Assembly (NCBI GenBank): GCA_009926815.1
Contig: RFOC01000135.1
Location: 1-5,729, forward strand
Source of the DNA: Planctomycetota bacterium
Lineage (GTDB): Bacteria; Planctomycetota; Phycisphaerae; Phycisphaerales; SM1A02
Direction of reading: 5' to 3'
Length of the DNA: 5,729 bases
A program made the translations under genes and the position numbers. This document shows, piece by piece, positions 1 to 5,559 of this stretch (its first letter is position 1; the number at the start of each line of letters is the position of its first letter). The notes under the pieces were generated by a model. That model made no database searches. It saw only the letters and a program-made list of their open reading frames with translations, and was not told where the DNA came from.

Positions 1-164
1 CCTTCAGCGATTTCGCGGAGCGCGAGCACGCTTTCCTTGTTTTTTGCCTTCACGAGAGGTTCTGCCCCTTCCATCAGCTGACGGGTGCGGTCGGAAGCGA
101 TGATCACGAGCGCGAAGCGGTTGTCGACTTTCTCAAGGCAGTCTTCGATGGAAACGCGAGCCAT
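1..164 (-). CDS. rpoZ: RNA polymerase omega subunit, 3' end beyond the window
   Basis: This is the first 54 codons of the omega subunit, the small RNA polymerase subunit that binds the beta' subunit and helps core enzyme assembly and stability. Read on the minus strand, the protein begins MARVSIEDCLEKVDNRF and continues through ASDRTRQL to ALREIAEG at the edge. This follows the E. coli omega order closely (MARV, an E-K-x-x-NRF core, an A-x-R-x-RQ helix, then ALREIEEG). The ATG at 162-164 is chosen because the homology starts there and a GAGGGG ribosome binding site lies about 8 bases upstream (minus-strand reading of 171-176). The C-terminus lies off the left edge, so length and completeness cannot be judged. 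In many bacteria rpoZ follows gmk, but here the upstream neighbour is a divergent dehydrogenase, so the gene probably has its own promoter. Identification is by recognition of conserved residues, not by search. Confidence 0.93.
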   Translation of the reverse strand, partial: MARVSIEDCLEKVDNRFALVIIASDRTRQLMEGAEPLVKAKNKESVLALREIAE

Positions 165-195
165 TACATACCCCTCAAATATGAGTCCACTGTGG

Positions 196-224
196 TGTGT
201 ATGAGACACCCCTCAATCTGTCAA
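196..224 (-). promoter_or_regulatory. Probable promoter of rpoZ
   Basis: On the minus strand a perfect TTGACA (bases 219-224) is followed 17 bases later by TACACA (bases 196-201). The -35 matches the sigma-70 consensus exactly; the -10 matches only 3 of 6 positions. Transcription would start near base 188, giving a leader of about 25 bases with the GAGGGG ribosome binding site near the gene. The -35 lies inside a 13-base-period direct repeat (see the repeat entry), so an operator role is possible but unproven. Confidence 0.42.
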
Positions 225-234
225 CTCAATCTGT
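212..234. repeat. Tandem 10-mer overlapping the rpoZ -35 region
   Basis: CTCAATCTGT occurs at 212-221 and again at 225-234, a 13-base period. On the minus strand this reads ACAGATTGAG twice, and the TTGACA -35 element lies across the junction. A second duplicated 9-mer, ACCCCTCAA (170-178 and 208-216), has its left copy covering the rpoZ ribosome binding site. These may be paired binding sites for a regulator, or simply slippage duplications in a non-coding spacer. Confidence 0.55.
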
Positions 235-280
235 GAGGCGCTTTGCTGTTGATCCCGGCCGCCTCCCGGTGCAGGTTTGA

Positions 281-403
281 GGCGATGATGAACCGCCCTA
301 CCATGGTCATGACCGCAGGAGACCCCTGGTCCATCACGACCGGGGCATCCGCCTGCTCGCCCTTCGATCGAAGGGCACCGACCATGTCGACGCGGGTGCA
401 GCC
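281..403 (+). pseudogene. In-frame 5' extension of the dehydrogenase without a normal start
   Basis: The dehydrogenase reading frame stays open from just after a TGA at 278-280 to the TTG at 404. Translated, its second half contains GIRLLALRSKGTDHVDAGAA, which matches the conserved ALRxxGxxxVD segment of D-lactate dehydrogenases directly upstream of the annotated gene. The coding homology therefore continues upstream of the first listed start. There is no in-frame ATG or GTG in the 41 codons; only CTG at 326 and 353 are possible. An AGGAGA at 317-322 lies unusually close (3 bases) to the CTG at 326. Upstream of about base 314 I cannot see family similarity in any of the three plus frames, and the distance to the rpoZ promoter is too short for the missing residues. 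This suggests loss of the gene's 5' end, or a disrupted sequence. Confidence 0.6.
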
Positions 404-1141
404 TTGAAGCTGGGGCTCGCGGTGGTGGCTGCCAGCGAGTATTCGCCTCATGCCGTGGCCGAGCATGCCGTGGGGCTTCTGCTGGGGCTGACGCGGCATC
501 TGACGCTGACCGATCGGCGCGTTCGCGCCCAGGATTTCAGGCTTCACGGGCTTCTGGGCAGTGAACTGCATGGCCGACGCGTGGGCGTGGTCGGCGTGGG
601 TCGGATCGGCCGGGTCGTGGCCAGCATCCTGCTCGGCTTCGGCTGCCACGTGGCCGGATGCGATCCCGACGCGGATCCCTCGCGCTTGCCCAGGGGCCTG
701 GCCATGGTCCCGCTGCGCGAACTGCTCCGAACCTGCCACGCCATCACGCTTCATTGCCCGTTGACCCCGGCCACCCGACACCTGATCGACACGGACGCGA
801 TCGCATCGATGCGGGACGGATCTCTGCTGGTGAACACCAGCCGGGGCGGCGTGGTGGACACCCGGGCCGTGATCGATGCGCTGCTTTCGGGGCGTCTGGG
901 CGGCTTCGCCGCCGATGTGCTGGAGGACGAGTCCGCGCTCTTTGGCCATGATCTGACTTGGGCTCCCCTGCCGAACGAGCTGGCCTCGCGATTGATCGGC
1001 ATGCCCAACGTCATCATCACCCCCCATCAGGCCTGGCTCACGACCGAGGCCTTGCATGACATCGCCGAGGCGGTGCTTGACCACTGCTCACGCTTTGAGG
1101 AGACCCGACCGGGTCATGAGCGGCTTGTCCTGGGGGCCTGA
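404..1141 (+). CDS. LdhA-type D-2-hydroxyacid (D-lactate) dehydrogenase, N-terminally truncated
   Basis: This belongs to the family of NAD-dependent D-2-hydroxyacid dehydrogenases, which interconvert 2-keto acids such as pyruvate and D-2-hydroxy acids such as D-lactate in the cytoplasm. From the TTG at 404 (245 residues), the Rossmann motif GVGRIG is at 64-69, with an Asp at 87 ending the next strand (CDPDA), as expected for NAD. The catalytic Arg is R147 (NTSRGG), the Glu is E176 (DVLEDES) and the His is H208 (TPHQAW). Their spacings of 29 and 32 residues equal those of E. coli LdhA R235, E264 and H296. AEHAVG at 19-24 and LHCPLTP at 116-122 are further LdhA-like blocks. Residue 1 here aligns with about residue 89 of LdhA, so the first half of the substrate domain is missing. 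Even with the open frame back to 281, about 47 residues are absent. No convincing ribosome binding site precedes 404. The catalytic parts are intact, so decay is recent, or a rare start (CTG 326 or TTG 404) is used. The exact substrate is not determined. Confidence 0.78.
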   Translation: MKLGLAVVAASEYSPHAVAEHAVGLLLGLTRHLTLTDRRVRAQDFRLHGLLGSELHGRRVGVVGVGRIGRVVASILLGFGCHVAGCDPDADPSRLPRGLAMVPLRELLRTCHAITLHCPLTPATRHLIDTDAIASMRDGSLLVNTSRGGVVDTRAVIDALLSGRLGGFAADVLEDESALFGHDLTWAPLPNELASRLIGMPNVIITPHQAWLTTEALHDIAEAVLDHCSRFEETRPGHERLVLGA

Positions 1142-1458
1142 TCCTGCATTGGTCGGAAAGTGCCGGCTCTCACGGCCTTCTCGTAAATCATTTCCTGGAA
1201 GTTCGTTATGGCGATTTTATGGGCCGAGGAAGCCCCGGACGCATGCATTCGCACCTAGGCGACCTGTGAGGAAACTCTTTTTTCACGAGCCTTGCTTGCC
1301 CGTGGAAAAATCGGTGGCATATTGCCCGTGTTCGTCTGACGTTCCCCCTCGCTGTCAGGCTGAAGTTCCCCGCGTTGTGAAGCCCAAGCGAGTGTTCAGG
1401 CGAAGCCTGTTTGTCGGCGTTCCTGTTCCCATCGTTCCCTTTTTCGGAGTTCCCTGTC
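1142..1458 (+). other. Intergenic region between the dehydrogenase and the PEP-CTERM-like gene
   Basis: These 317 bases hold no supported gene. Seen in them are a possible promoter at 1296-1323, a short hairpin (CAGGC / GAA / GCCTG, 1397-1409), and six GTTCC motifs between 1341 and 1453. I see no good terminator directly after the dehydrogenase. One plus frame stays open through the region (part of a 1056-2204 open frame), but its product has no recognisable domain and it overlaps both flanking genes in another frame. Confidence 0.6.
1296..1323 (+). promoter_or_regulatory. Possible promoter of the PEP-CTERM-like gene
   Basis: TTGCCC at 1296-1301 and CATATT at 1318-1323 are separated by 16 bases; each matches 4 of 6 positions of the sigma-70 boxes. 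The segment is locally AT-rich (a T6 run at 1278-1283 and an A5 run at 1306-1310), unlike its GC-rich surroundings. Transcription would start near 1330, leaving a leader of about 130 bases. Confidence 0.33.
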
Positions 1459-2061
1459 ATGACAATCCGGTTCCTTGCGCCGTTGAGTGCGGCGGTGGCG
1501 CTTTGCGCCTCCACGGCCTCAGCGGGCATCCTGACCACGTCCAATCAGGCGACGTGGAATTTCTTGGTGGGCAATGCCGGTCTCACCACCGAGACCGAGT
1601 CGTTCAACAGCATTGCCGATGGCTTCTACACCAGCCCCTTCAGCGGCTCGACCCCGAGCATTGCCTGGACGGCGCTGGCCAGTGGTGGCATTTACGTGCA
1701 GAGCGGCCTGTTCTCCACCAACCAGCCCGAGAGCCTGAGGTTCAACTTCAGTCCGGGCGTCCGAGGCGTGGCCGGCAACTTCTTCGGCACGGACATGGAC
1801 TTCAACAACGTGGCAGTGCTGTACGCCGTCACCCTGAGCGATGGCTCCGGTTACACGGGCATCGCCAGCGGTCCAGCCGACTTCACCGGCTTCTGGTCCA
1901 CCACGGCGGCCACCATTTCCACGATCGACGTCTCCGTGGCCAACATCGTCGGATCTGCGCAGGTCTACCCCACGGTCGACAACCTCTACTTCGCCGTGCC
2001 ATCCCCCGGAGCTGCGGCTCTGCTTGGGCTGGCCGGCCTCGTGAGCCGACGCCGCCGCTGA
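1459..2061 (+). CDS. Exported protein with PEP-CTERM-like sorting signal
   Basis: This is a 200-residue secreted protein of unknown function. Residues 1-22 form a signal peptide (MTIRFLAPLSAAV, then an ASTASA cleavage region before G23). The middle (about 23-178) is rich in Ser, Thr, Gly, Asn and Phe, looks beta-rich, and contains FNSIADGFYTSPF and a GVRGVAGNFFGTDMD stretch typical of PEP-CTERM ectodomains. I assign no catalytic motif. The C-terminus (180-200) is VPSPG, then a hydrophobic AAALLGLAGLV helix, then SRRRR: the planctomycete form of the PEP-CTERM tail. In known systems this tail is recognised in the membrane by an exosortase, and the protein is moved to the surface or exopolysaccharide matrix. 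No exosortase is in this window. The ATG at 1459 is preferred over an upstream in-frame TTG at 1411: it puts the signal peptide at the N-terminus and has GGAG 9 bases upstream (1446-1449). The gene is followed by a palindrome and a terminator, suggesting a monocistronic unit. Confidence 0.85.
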   Translation: MTIRFLAPLSAAVALCASTASAGILTTSNQATWNFLVGNAGLTTETESFNSIADGFYTSPFSGSTPSIAWTALASGGIYVQSGLFSTNQPESLRFNFSPGVRGVAGNFFGTDMDFNNVAVLYAVTLSDGSGYTGIASGPADFTGFWSTTAATISTIDVSVANIVGSAQVYPTVDNLYFAVPSPGAAALLGLAGLVSRRRR

Positions 2062-2067
2062 AGCTTC

Positions 2068-2081
2068 CTCCCGATCGGGAG
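2068..2081. repeat. 14-base perfect palindrome after the stop codon
   Basis: CTCCCGATCGGGAG reads identically on both strands and begins 7 bases after the stop codon of the PEP-CTERM-like gene. It could form a small hairpin in the 3' end of the transcript just before the terminator, or serve as a dimeric protein site. No function is established. Confidence 0.5.
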
Positions 2082-2096
2082 AACGAGAGAACTCCT

Positions 2097-2140
2097 GCCA
2101 CGAAGGCTCCCGGAACGGTGCCTTCGTGGCTTCTTCTTTT
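2097..2140 (+). terminator. Rho-independent terminator of the PEP-CTERM-like gene
   Basis: GCCACGAAGGC (2097-2107) pairs perfectly with GCCTTCGTGGC (2120-2130) as an 11-base-pair stem with a 12-base loop. The T-rich tract TTCTTCTTTT (2131-2140) follows directly. It lies 35 bases after the stop codon and separates this gene from the protease gene. Confidence 0.88.
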
Positions 2141-2206
2141 GGGACCTCACCACGCGAGTGCCCCCCCGCGAACCCGGGAATCTGGGCAATTCCGGTCCTT
2201 CTGATT

Positions 2207-2235
2207 TCGGCACACCGTCCCGTTGGGGTTATGTT
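2207..2235 (+). promoter_or_regulatory. Weak candidate promoter of the endopeptidase gene
   Basis: TCGGCA (2207-2212) and TATGTT (2230-2235) are 17 bases apart, each matching 4 of 6 consensus positions. The start point would be near 2242, at the beginning of the leader hairpin. An upstream terminator implies that some promoter must lie between 2141 and 2309, and this is the best pair I see. Confidence 0.27.
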
Positions 2236-2236
2236 C

Positions 2237-2273
2237 AGAGGACAATCCGCATTTGCGGAGCCACTTGTCCTTT
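2237..2273 (+). promoter_or_regulatory. Two-part hairpin in the leader of the endopeptidase gene
   Basis: An outer stem pairs AGGACAA (2239-2245) with TTGTCCT (2265-2271), extendable by a G-T and an A-T pair to 2237 and 2273. Directly inside it, TCCGC (2246-2250) pairs with GCGGA (2255-2259) around an ATTT loop. The only unpaired interior bases are a 5-base bulge, GCCAC (2260-2264). The structure ends 36 bases before the ATG, and a weak T-rich stretch (TTTATT) follows it. It could stabilise the mRNA, control translation, or act as an attenuator. It matches no riboswitch family I recognise. Confidence 0.5.
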
Positions 2274-2309
2274 ATTGCTCCCTCGCTCGAACCGAAGAGA
2301 TCCAGACCC

Positions 2310-5300
2310 ATGCAGATGATCCGGCTTCACCGTCTCGTTCGCGTTGCCGCCCTGTTCGTCGCCTGCACGCTTGCAGGCCGGGCCGCCGCCCAGGTGATGC
2401 AGGGCGAGCCGCTGATCAAGCCGGCCTCGGCCATGGCTGCGGACCAGATGCAGGCCATGGACGTGGTGCCGATGGCGGAGATGCCTCCGCTGGACATGAA
2501 GACGATCGAGGAGGAGGACGCCCTGGCCGAGATCGACGGCGAGGCCCCTCGCTACGCCATCCCCACGCCGGTGCAGATCACGCCCACGGCCTCCGGCCTG
2601 TGGGAGCGCGTCACGCTGCCGGGCGCCGGCGAGCGGCTGGTGTGGCGCCTCCGCGCTCGCTGCTTCAACGCGGTGTCCATGAACCTGGGATTCACCCAGT
2701 ATCACCTGCCGCCGTCGGCCTCGCTGTTCGTGCACGCCCCGGATCATTCATTCGTGATCCGGCCGTTCACCGCCGCTGACAACGCCGATCACGGCCAGCT
2801 GTGGACCCCGCCGGTCCCCGGCAACGAGGCGGTGATCGAGCTCAGCGTGGATCCCCGCGAGCAGCACGCGGTCCAGCTGACCCTGGGCTCCATCAATTCG
2901 GGGTACCGCGGCTTCATGGTGGACAAGGCCGACACCGTGGCCAAGTCGGGTTCGTGCAATATCGACGTGATCTGCTCGCAGGGCGATGCCTGGCGAAGCG
3001 AGATCAGCAGCGTGGCCGTGATCAGCACCGGTGGCTCGCGGTTCTGCACCGGCTTCATGGTGAACAATGTCCGCCAGGATCTCACCCCCTACTTCATGAC
3101 CGCGGCACACTGCAGCGTGACGGCGAGCAACGCCCCCTCGCTGGTCTGCTACTGGAACTACGAGAACAGCACCTGCCGGCCCACCAGCACCAGCGGAACC
3201 ACGGGCAACGGCCAGCTGACGCAGTTCAACACCGGCGCCACGTGGCTGGCCACGTCGTCGGCTTCCGACTTCACGCTGACCCGCCTGAGCGCCAGCCCAA
3301 ACCCCACGTGGTACGTCTCGTTCGCTGGCTGGGACGCACGGAACAACGCCCCCACCGCATCGACGGCGATCCATCACCCCAACGTCGAGGAGAAGCGGAT
3401 CAGCTTCGACTACAACGCGGCCACCACCACCAGCTACAACAGCAGCACCTCGCCTGGCGATGGAAGTCACTGGCGCATCGGCAACTGGGAAGTGGGCACC
3501 ACCGAGGGCGGCTCCTCGGGCTCGCCCCTGTTCGACCAGAATCACCGCGTGATCGGCCAGCTGCACGGCGGCAGCGCCTCGTGCACCAGCATCACCAACG
3601 ACTTCTACGGCAAGCTCGCGGTGTCCTGGCTTGGCGGCGGAACCTCCACCACCCAGCTGAAGACCTGGCTTGACCCCGACAACTCGGGCACGCTGTTCGT
3701 GGACACCATCTCCACCCGCGGCATCACGGTGTCGCCCAGTGCCGCCGCATCGCACACCGGCCTCGTGGGCGGACCCTTCTCGCAGCTGCCCTACACCTAC
3801 ACCATCACCAACAGCACGGCCAACGGCATCGGCTACACCGTGGCCCTCACCAACAACATCGGCCTGCTGATCAACGGCGGCACCAGCACCGTCAGCGGCA
3901 CCGTGCCCGCCAGCGGCTCGGCGACCGTGACCGTGACCGCGGGCGGCGCCCTGACCTCGAAGCCGGCCGGCACCTACACCGAGGACATCGTCTTCACGGA
4001 TCTTGGCAACGGTGTCTCGCGAACGATCCGCCACACGGTGGAGATCGGCCAGACGGGCATCTCGATCACGCCCGCCACGGGCCTGAACGCCAGCGGCCCG
4101 GTGGGCGGCCCCTTCTCGGCCACCGCCAGCTACGCCATCTCCAGCACGCAGCCCTCTCCGGTGAACGTGTCCGTGACCTCGAACGCATCGTGGATCACGA
4201 TCGACGGCGGCGCTTCGGCCAACTTCACGCTGACCGGGACAGGAGCGTCGCGCAGCGTGGTGGTGGGCGTGGACGCCACCGCCGCCTCCAGCCTGCCCGC
4301 GGGGCTCTACACCGGCACGGTCACCATCAGCAACGCCAGCGGCGGCAGCGGATCGTCGACCCGAGCGGTGCAGCTGGACGTGGGTCGCTACAGCTACGCG
4401 GCCACCGGCCTGCCCCGCGCCATCAACGACAACAGCTCGTTCAACCAGACCATCGTGGTCTCGGATGACTTCTGCATCGCCGACCTCGACGTGGTTGTGG
4501 ACATCCAGCACACGTTCATCGGTGACCTGCAGCTGGACCTGACTTCGCCGGCCGGCACCGTGGTGCGCCTGCACAACAACACCGGCAGCGGAACCGATGA
4601 CATCATCGCCACCTACGACCAGGAGGGTGGCCGGGCCGTCGACGGCCCCGGCGCTCTCTCGGACTTCGATGGCGAGCGGTCGGTGGGCACGTGGACGCTC
4701 CGCGTGGCGGACACGGTGTCCACGGACACCGGTTCGCTTCGGGCCCTCTCGCTGCGGATGGCGGCCAACAACGGCACCTGCCCGCAGCGCGAGGTGGTGA
4801 TCGAGGAGAACTTCAATGCCAACCCCGGCTGGACCACGCAGGGTCAGTGGGCCTTCGGCACGCCGACCGGTGGCGGCGCCTCGACGGGCTACAAGGACCC
4901 CACCTCCGGCAAGACCGGCACCAACGTGTACGGTTACAACCTGGCTGGCGACTACACGAACAGCATGCCGGCGTACAGCCTGACCAGCACGGCCTTCGAC
5001 TGCACTGGCGTGACCGGAGCCAGGGTGTCCTTCTGGCGCTGGCTGGGCGTGGAGAGCAGCACCTACGACAAGGCCTCGTTCGCCGTGAGCAACGACGGGA
5101 CCACCTGGACCACGGTGTGGCAGAACTCGGCCACCCTGCGGGACACCTCGTGGGCGCAGGTGACCTACGACATCTCGGCGGTGGCCGACAACCAGCCCAC
5201 GGTGTACTTCCGCTGGATCATCGGTCCCACCGACACCTCCGTGGTGTACTGCGGCTGGAACATCGATGACCTGTCGATCTCGGGCTTCGTCTCGGCTCCG

Positions 5301-5474
5301 GCCTGCCCCGGCGATCTGGACCAGAACGGCCTGGTCGATGCCGGCGACATCGGTGTCATGCTGCTGGGCTTCGGCGACTGCGGCGCGGAGTGCCCCGCGG
5401 ACCTCGATGGCAATGGCATCGTCGATGCGGGCGACATCGGCACGCTGCTGCTGGGCTTCGGCTCCTGCCCCTGA
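2310..5474 (+). CDS. Secreted lysyl endopeptidase-like serine protease with Ig-like, P, jelly-roll and dockerin-like domains
   Basis: The 1054-residue precursor is related to Achromobacter protease I (API), which cleaves extracellular proteins after Lys. Residues 1-27 are a signal peptide (RAAA before Q28), and 28-212 an API-sized propeptide, Met-rich at 42-63. The protease domain is about 213-469: SGSCNIDV (213-220); catalytic H267 (TAAHC), D320 (SDFTL) and S403 (GGSSGSP). All six API cysteines are present (C216-C425, C222-C289, C246-C268 by analogy). So are H419 (GQLHGG) and D431 (TNDFYG), equal to API His210 and the Lys-binding Asp225. The API Trp169 equivalent is not evident. Then follow two Ig-like or BACON-like repeats (about 471-580, 583-692), a proprotein-convertase P domain (about 693-817), a MAM/concanavalin-like jelly-roll (about 828-992) and two dockerin-like EF-hand loops (1002-1013, 1031-1042). 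The ATG at 2310 is chosen over an in-frame TTG at 2223 because the signal peptide starts there; a weak GAAGAGA lies upstream. Third positions are strongly C-ending. Family and active site are firm. Lys preference is inferred, and the outer domain names are less certain. Confidence 0.9.
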   Translation: MQMIRLHRLVRVAALFVACTLAGRAAAQVMQGEPLIKPASAMAADQMQAMDVVPMAEMPPLDMKTIEEEDALAEIDGEAPRYAIPTPVQITPTASGLWERVTLPGAGERLVWRLRARCFNAVSMNLGFTQYHLPPSASLFVHAPDHSFVIRPFTAADNADHGQLWTPPVPGNEAVIELSVDPREQHAVQLTLGSINSGYRGFMVDKADTVAKSGSCNIDVICSQGDAWRSEISSVAVISTGGSRFCTGFMVNNVRQDLTPYFMTAAHCSVTASNAPSLVCYWNYENSTCRPTSTSGTTGNGQLTQFNTGATWLATSSASDFTLTRLSASPNPTWYVSFAGWDARNNAPTASTAIHHPNVEEKRISFDYNAATTTSYNSSTSPGDGSHWRIGNWEVGTTEGGSSGSPLFDQNHRVIGQLHGGSASCTSITNDFYGKLAVSWLGGGTSTTQLKTWLDPDNSGTLFVDTISTRGITVSPSAAASHTGLVGGPFSQLPYTYTITNSTANGIGYTVALTNNIGLLINGGTSTVSGTVPASGSATVTVTAGGALTSKPAGTYTEDIVFTDLGNGVSRTIRHTVEIGQTGISITPATGLNASGPVGGPFSATASYAISSTQPSPVNVSVTSNASWITIDGGASANFTLTGTGASRSVVVGVDATAASSLPAGLYTGTVTISNASGGSGSSTRAVQLDVGRYSYAATGLPRAINDNSSFNQTIVVSDDFCIADLDVVVDIQHTFIGDLQLDLTSPAGTVVRLHNNTGSGTDDIIATYDQEGGRAVDGPGALSDFDGERSVGTWTLRVADTVSTDTGSLRALSLRMAANNGTCPQREVVIEENFNANPGWTTQGQWAFGTPTGGGASTGYKDPTSGKTGTNVYGYNLAGDYTNSMPAYSLTSTAFDCTGVTGARVSFWRWLGVESSTYDKASFAVSNDGTTWTTVWQNSATLRDTSWAQVTYDISAVADNQPTVYFRWIIGPTDTSVVYCGWNIDDLSISGFVSAPACPGDLDQNGLVDAGDIGVMLLGFGDCGAECPADLDGNGIVDAGDIGTLLLGFGSCP
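3720..4385 (+). repeat. Two tandem Ig-like repeats inside the endopeptidase
   Basis: Protein residues about 471-580 and 583-692 share one layout. A GITVSP or GISITP strand comes first, then LVGGPFS or PVGGPFS, a Ser/Thr-rich core, LTSKPAGTYTEDIVF or SLPAGLYTGTVTI, and a final strand ending VEIG or LDVG. The period is about 112 residues. They look like BACON or related Ig-fold repeats, commonly used as spacers or glycan- and mucin-binding modules in secreted bacterial enzymes. The copies are diverged at DNA level, so the duplication is old. Confidence 0.7.
5304..5468 (+). repeat. Two dockerin-like calcium-binding repeats at the endopeptidase C-terminus
   Basis: Two 26-residue units, C999-C1024 and C1028-C1053, repeat every 29 residues. 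Each holds a 12-residue EF-hand type loop with D at 1, D at 3, N at 5, G at 6, D at 9 and D at 12 (DLDQNGLVDAGD and DLDGNGIVDAGD), followed by IGxxLLGFG. Each unit begins and ends with Cys, 25 residues apart, which would allow one disulfide per unit. The family resembles type I dockerins. In planctomycetes such tails end many secreted proteins without known scaffoldins, so a surface-attachment or sorting role is inferred. Confidence 0.85.
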
Positions 5475-5493
5475 TCCCAACGCGAACCCCCAC

Positions 5494-5527
5494 AGGACCC
5501 CGCCCCATGGGCGGGGTCCTTTCGTTT
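5494..5527 (+). terminator. Rho-independent terminator of the endopeptidase gene
   Basis: AGGACCCCGCCC (5494-5505) pairs perfectly with GGGCGGGGTCCT (5509-5520), a 12-base-pair GC-rich stem with a 3-base loop, followed by TTCGTTTT (5521-5528). It begins 20 bases after the stop codon and should separate the protease from the lipoprotein gene downstream. Confidence 0.92.
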
Positions 5528-5559
5528 TGCAGCGTGCCGCCACTGGTTAGCCTGCCCGC

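Noticed and set aside
221..1084. Minus-strand open frame (287 codons) opposite the dehydrogenase
   Set aside because: It is the antisense shadow of the dehydrogenase. The product is compositionally odd, with no recognisable motif, and it would overlap the rpoZ promoter.
1411..1458. Upstream TTG start for the PEP-CTERM-like gene
   Set aside because: It would add 16 residues ahead of a well-formed signal peptide. The ATG at 1459 has a GGAG at a suitable distance.
2161..2167. Run of seven C bases as a phase-variation tract
   Set aside because: It lies between genes, not in a coding frame and not between plausible promoter boxes, and seven bases is within chance for this GC-rich DNA.
1056..2204. 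Plus-strand open frame (382 codons) spanning the intergenic region and the PEP-CTERM-like gene
   Set aside because: It overlaps two supported genes in another frame, has no domain, and turns into low-complexity Arg/His/Gly sequence where it overlaps the real gene.
2223..2309. Upstream TTG start for the endopeptidase
   Set aside because: It would bury the signal peptide 29 residues inside the protein and run through the leader hairpin. The ATG at 2310 is better placed.
2126..2779. Plus-strand open frame (217 codons) over the start of the endopeptidase
   Set aside because: It begins inside the terminator and overlaps the signal peptide and propeptide of the endopeptidase in a different frame; no homology is seen.
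2748..5543. Long minus-strand open frame (931 codons) opposite the endopeptidase
   Set aside because: It is fully antisense to a gene with clear homology. Its product is rich in Arg, Ala, Gly, His and Val without any domain, as expected opposite a gene with strong C-ending codon bias.
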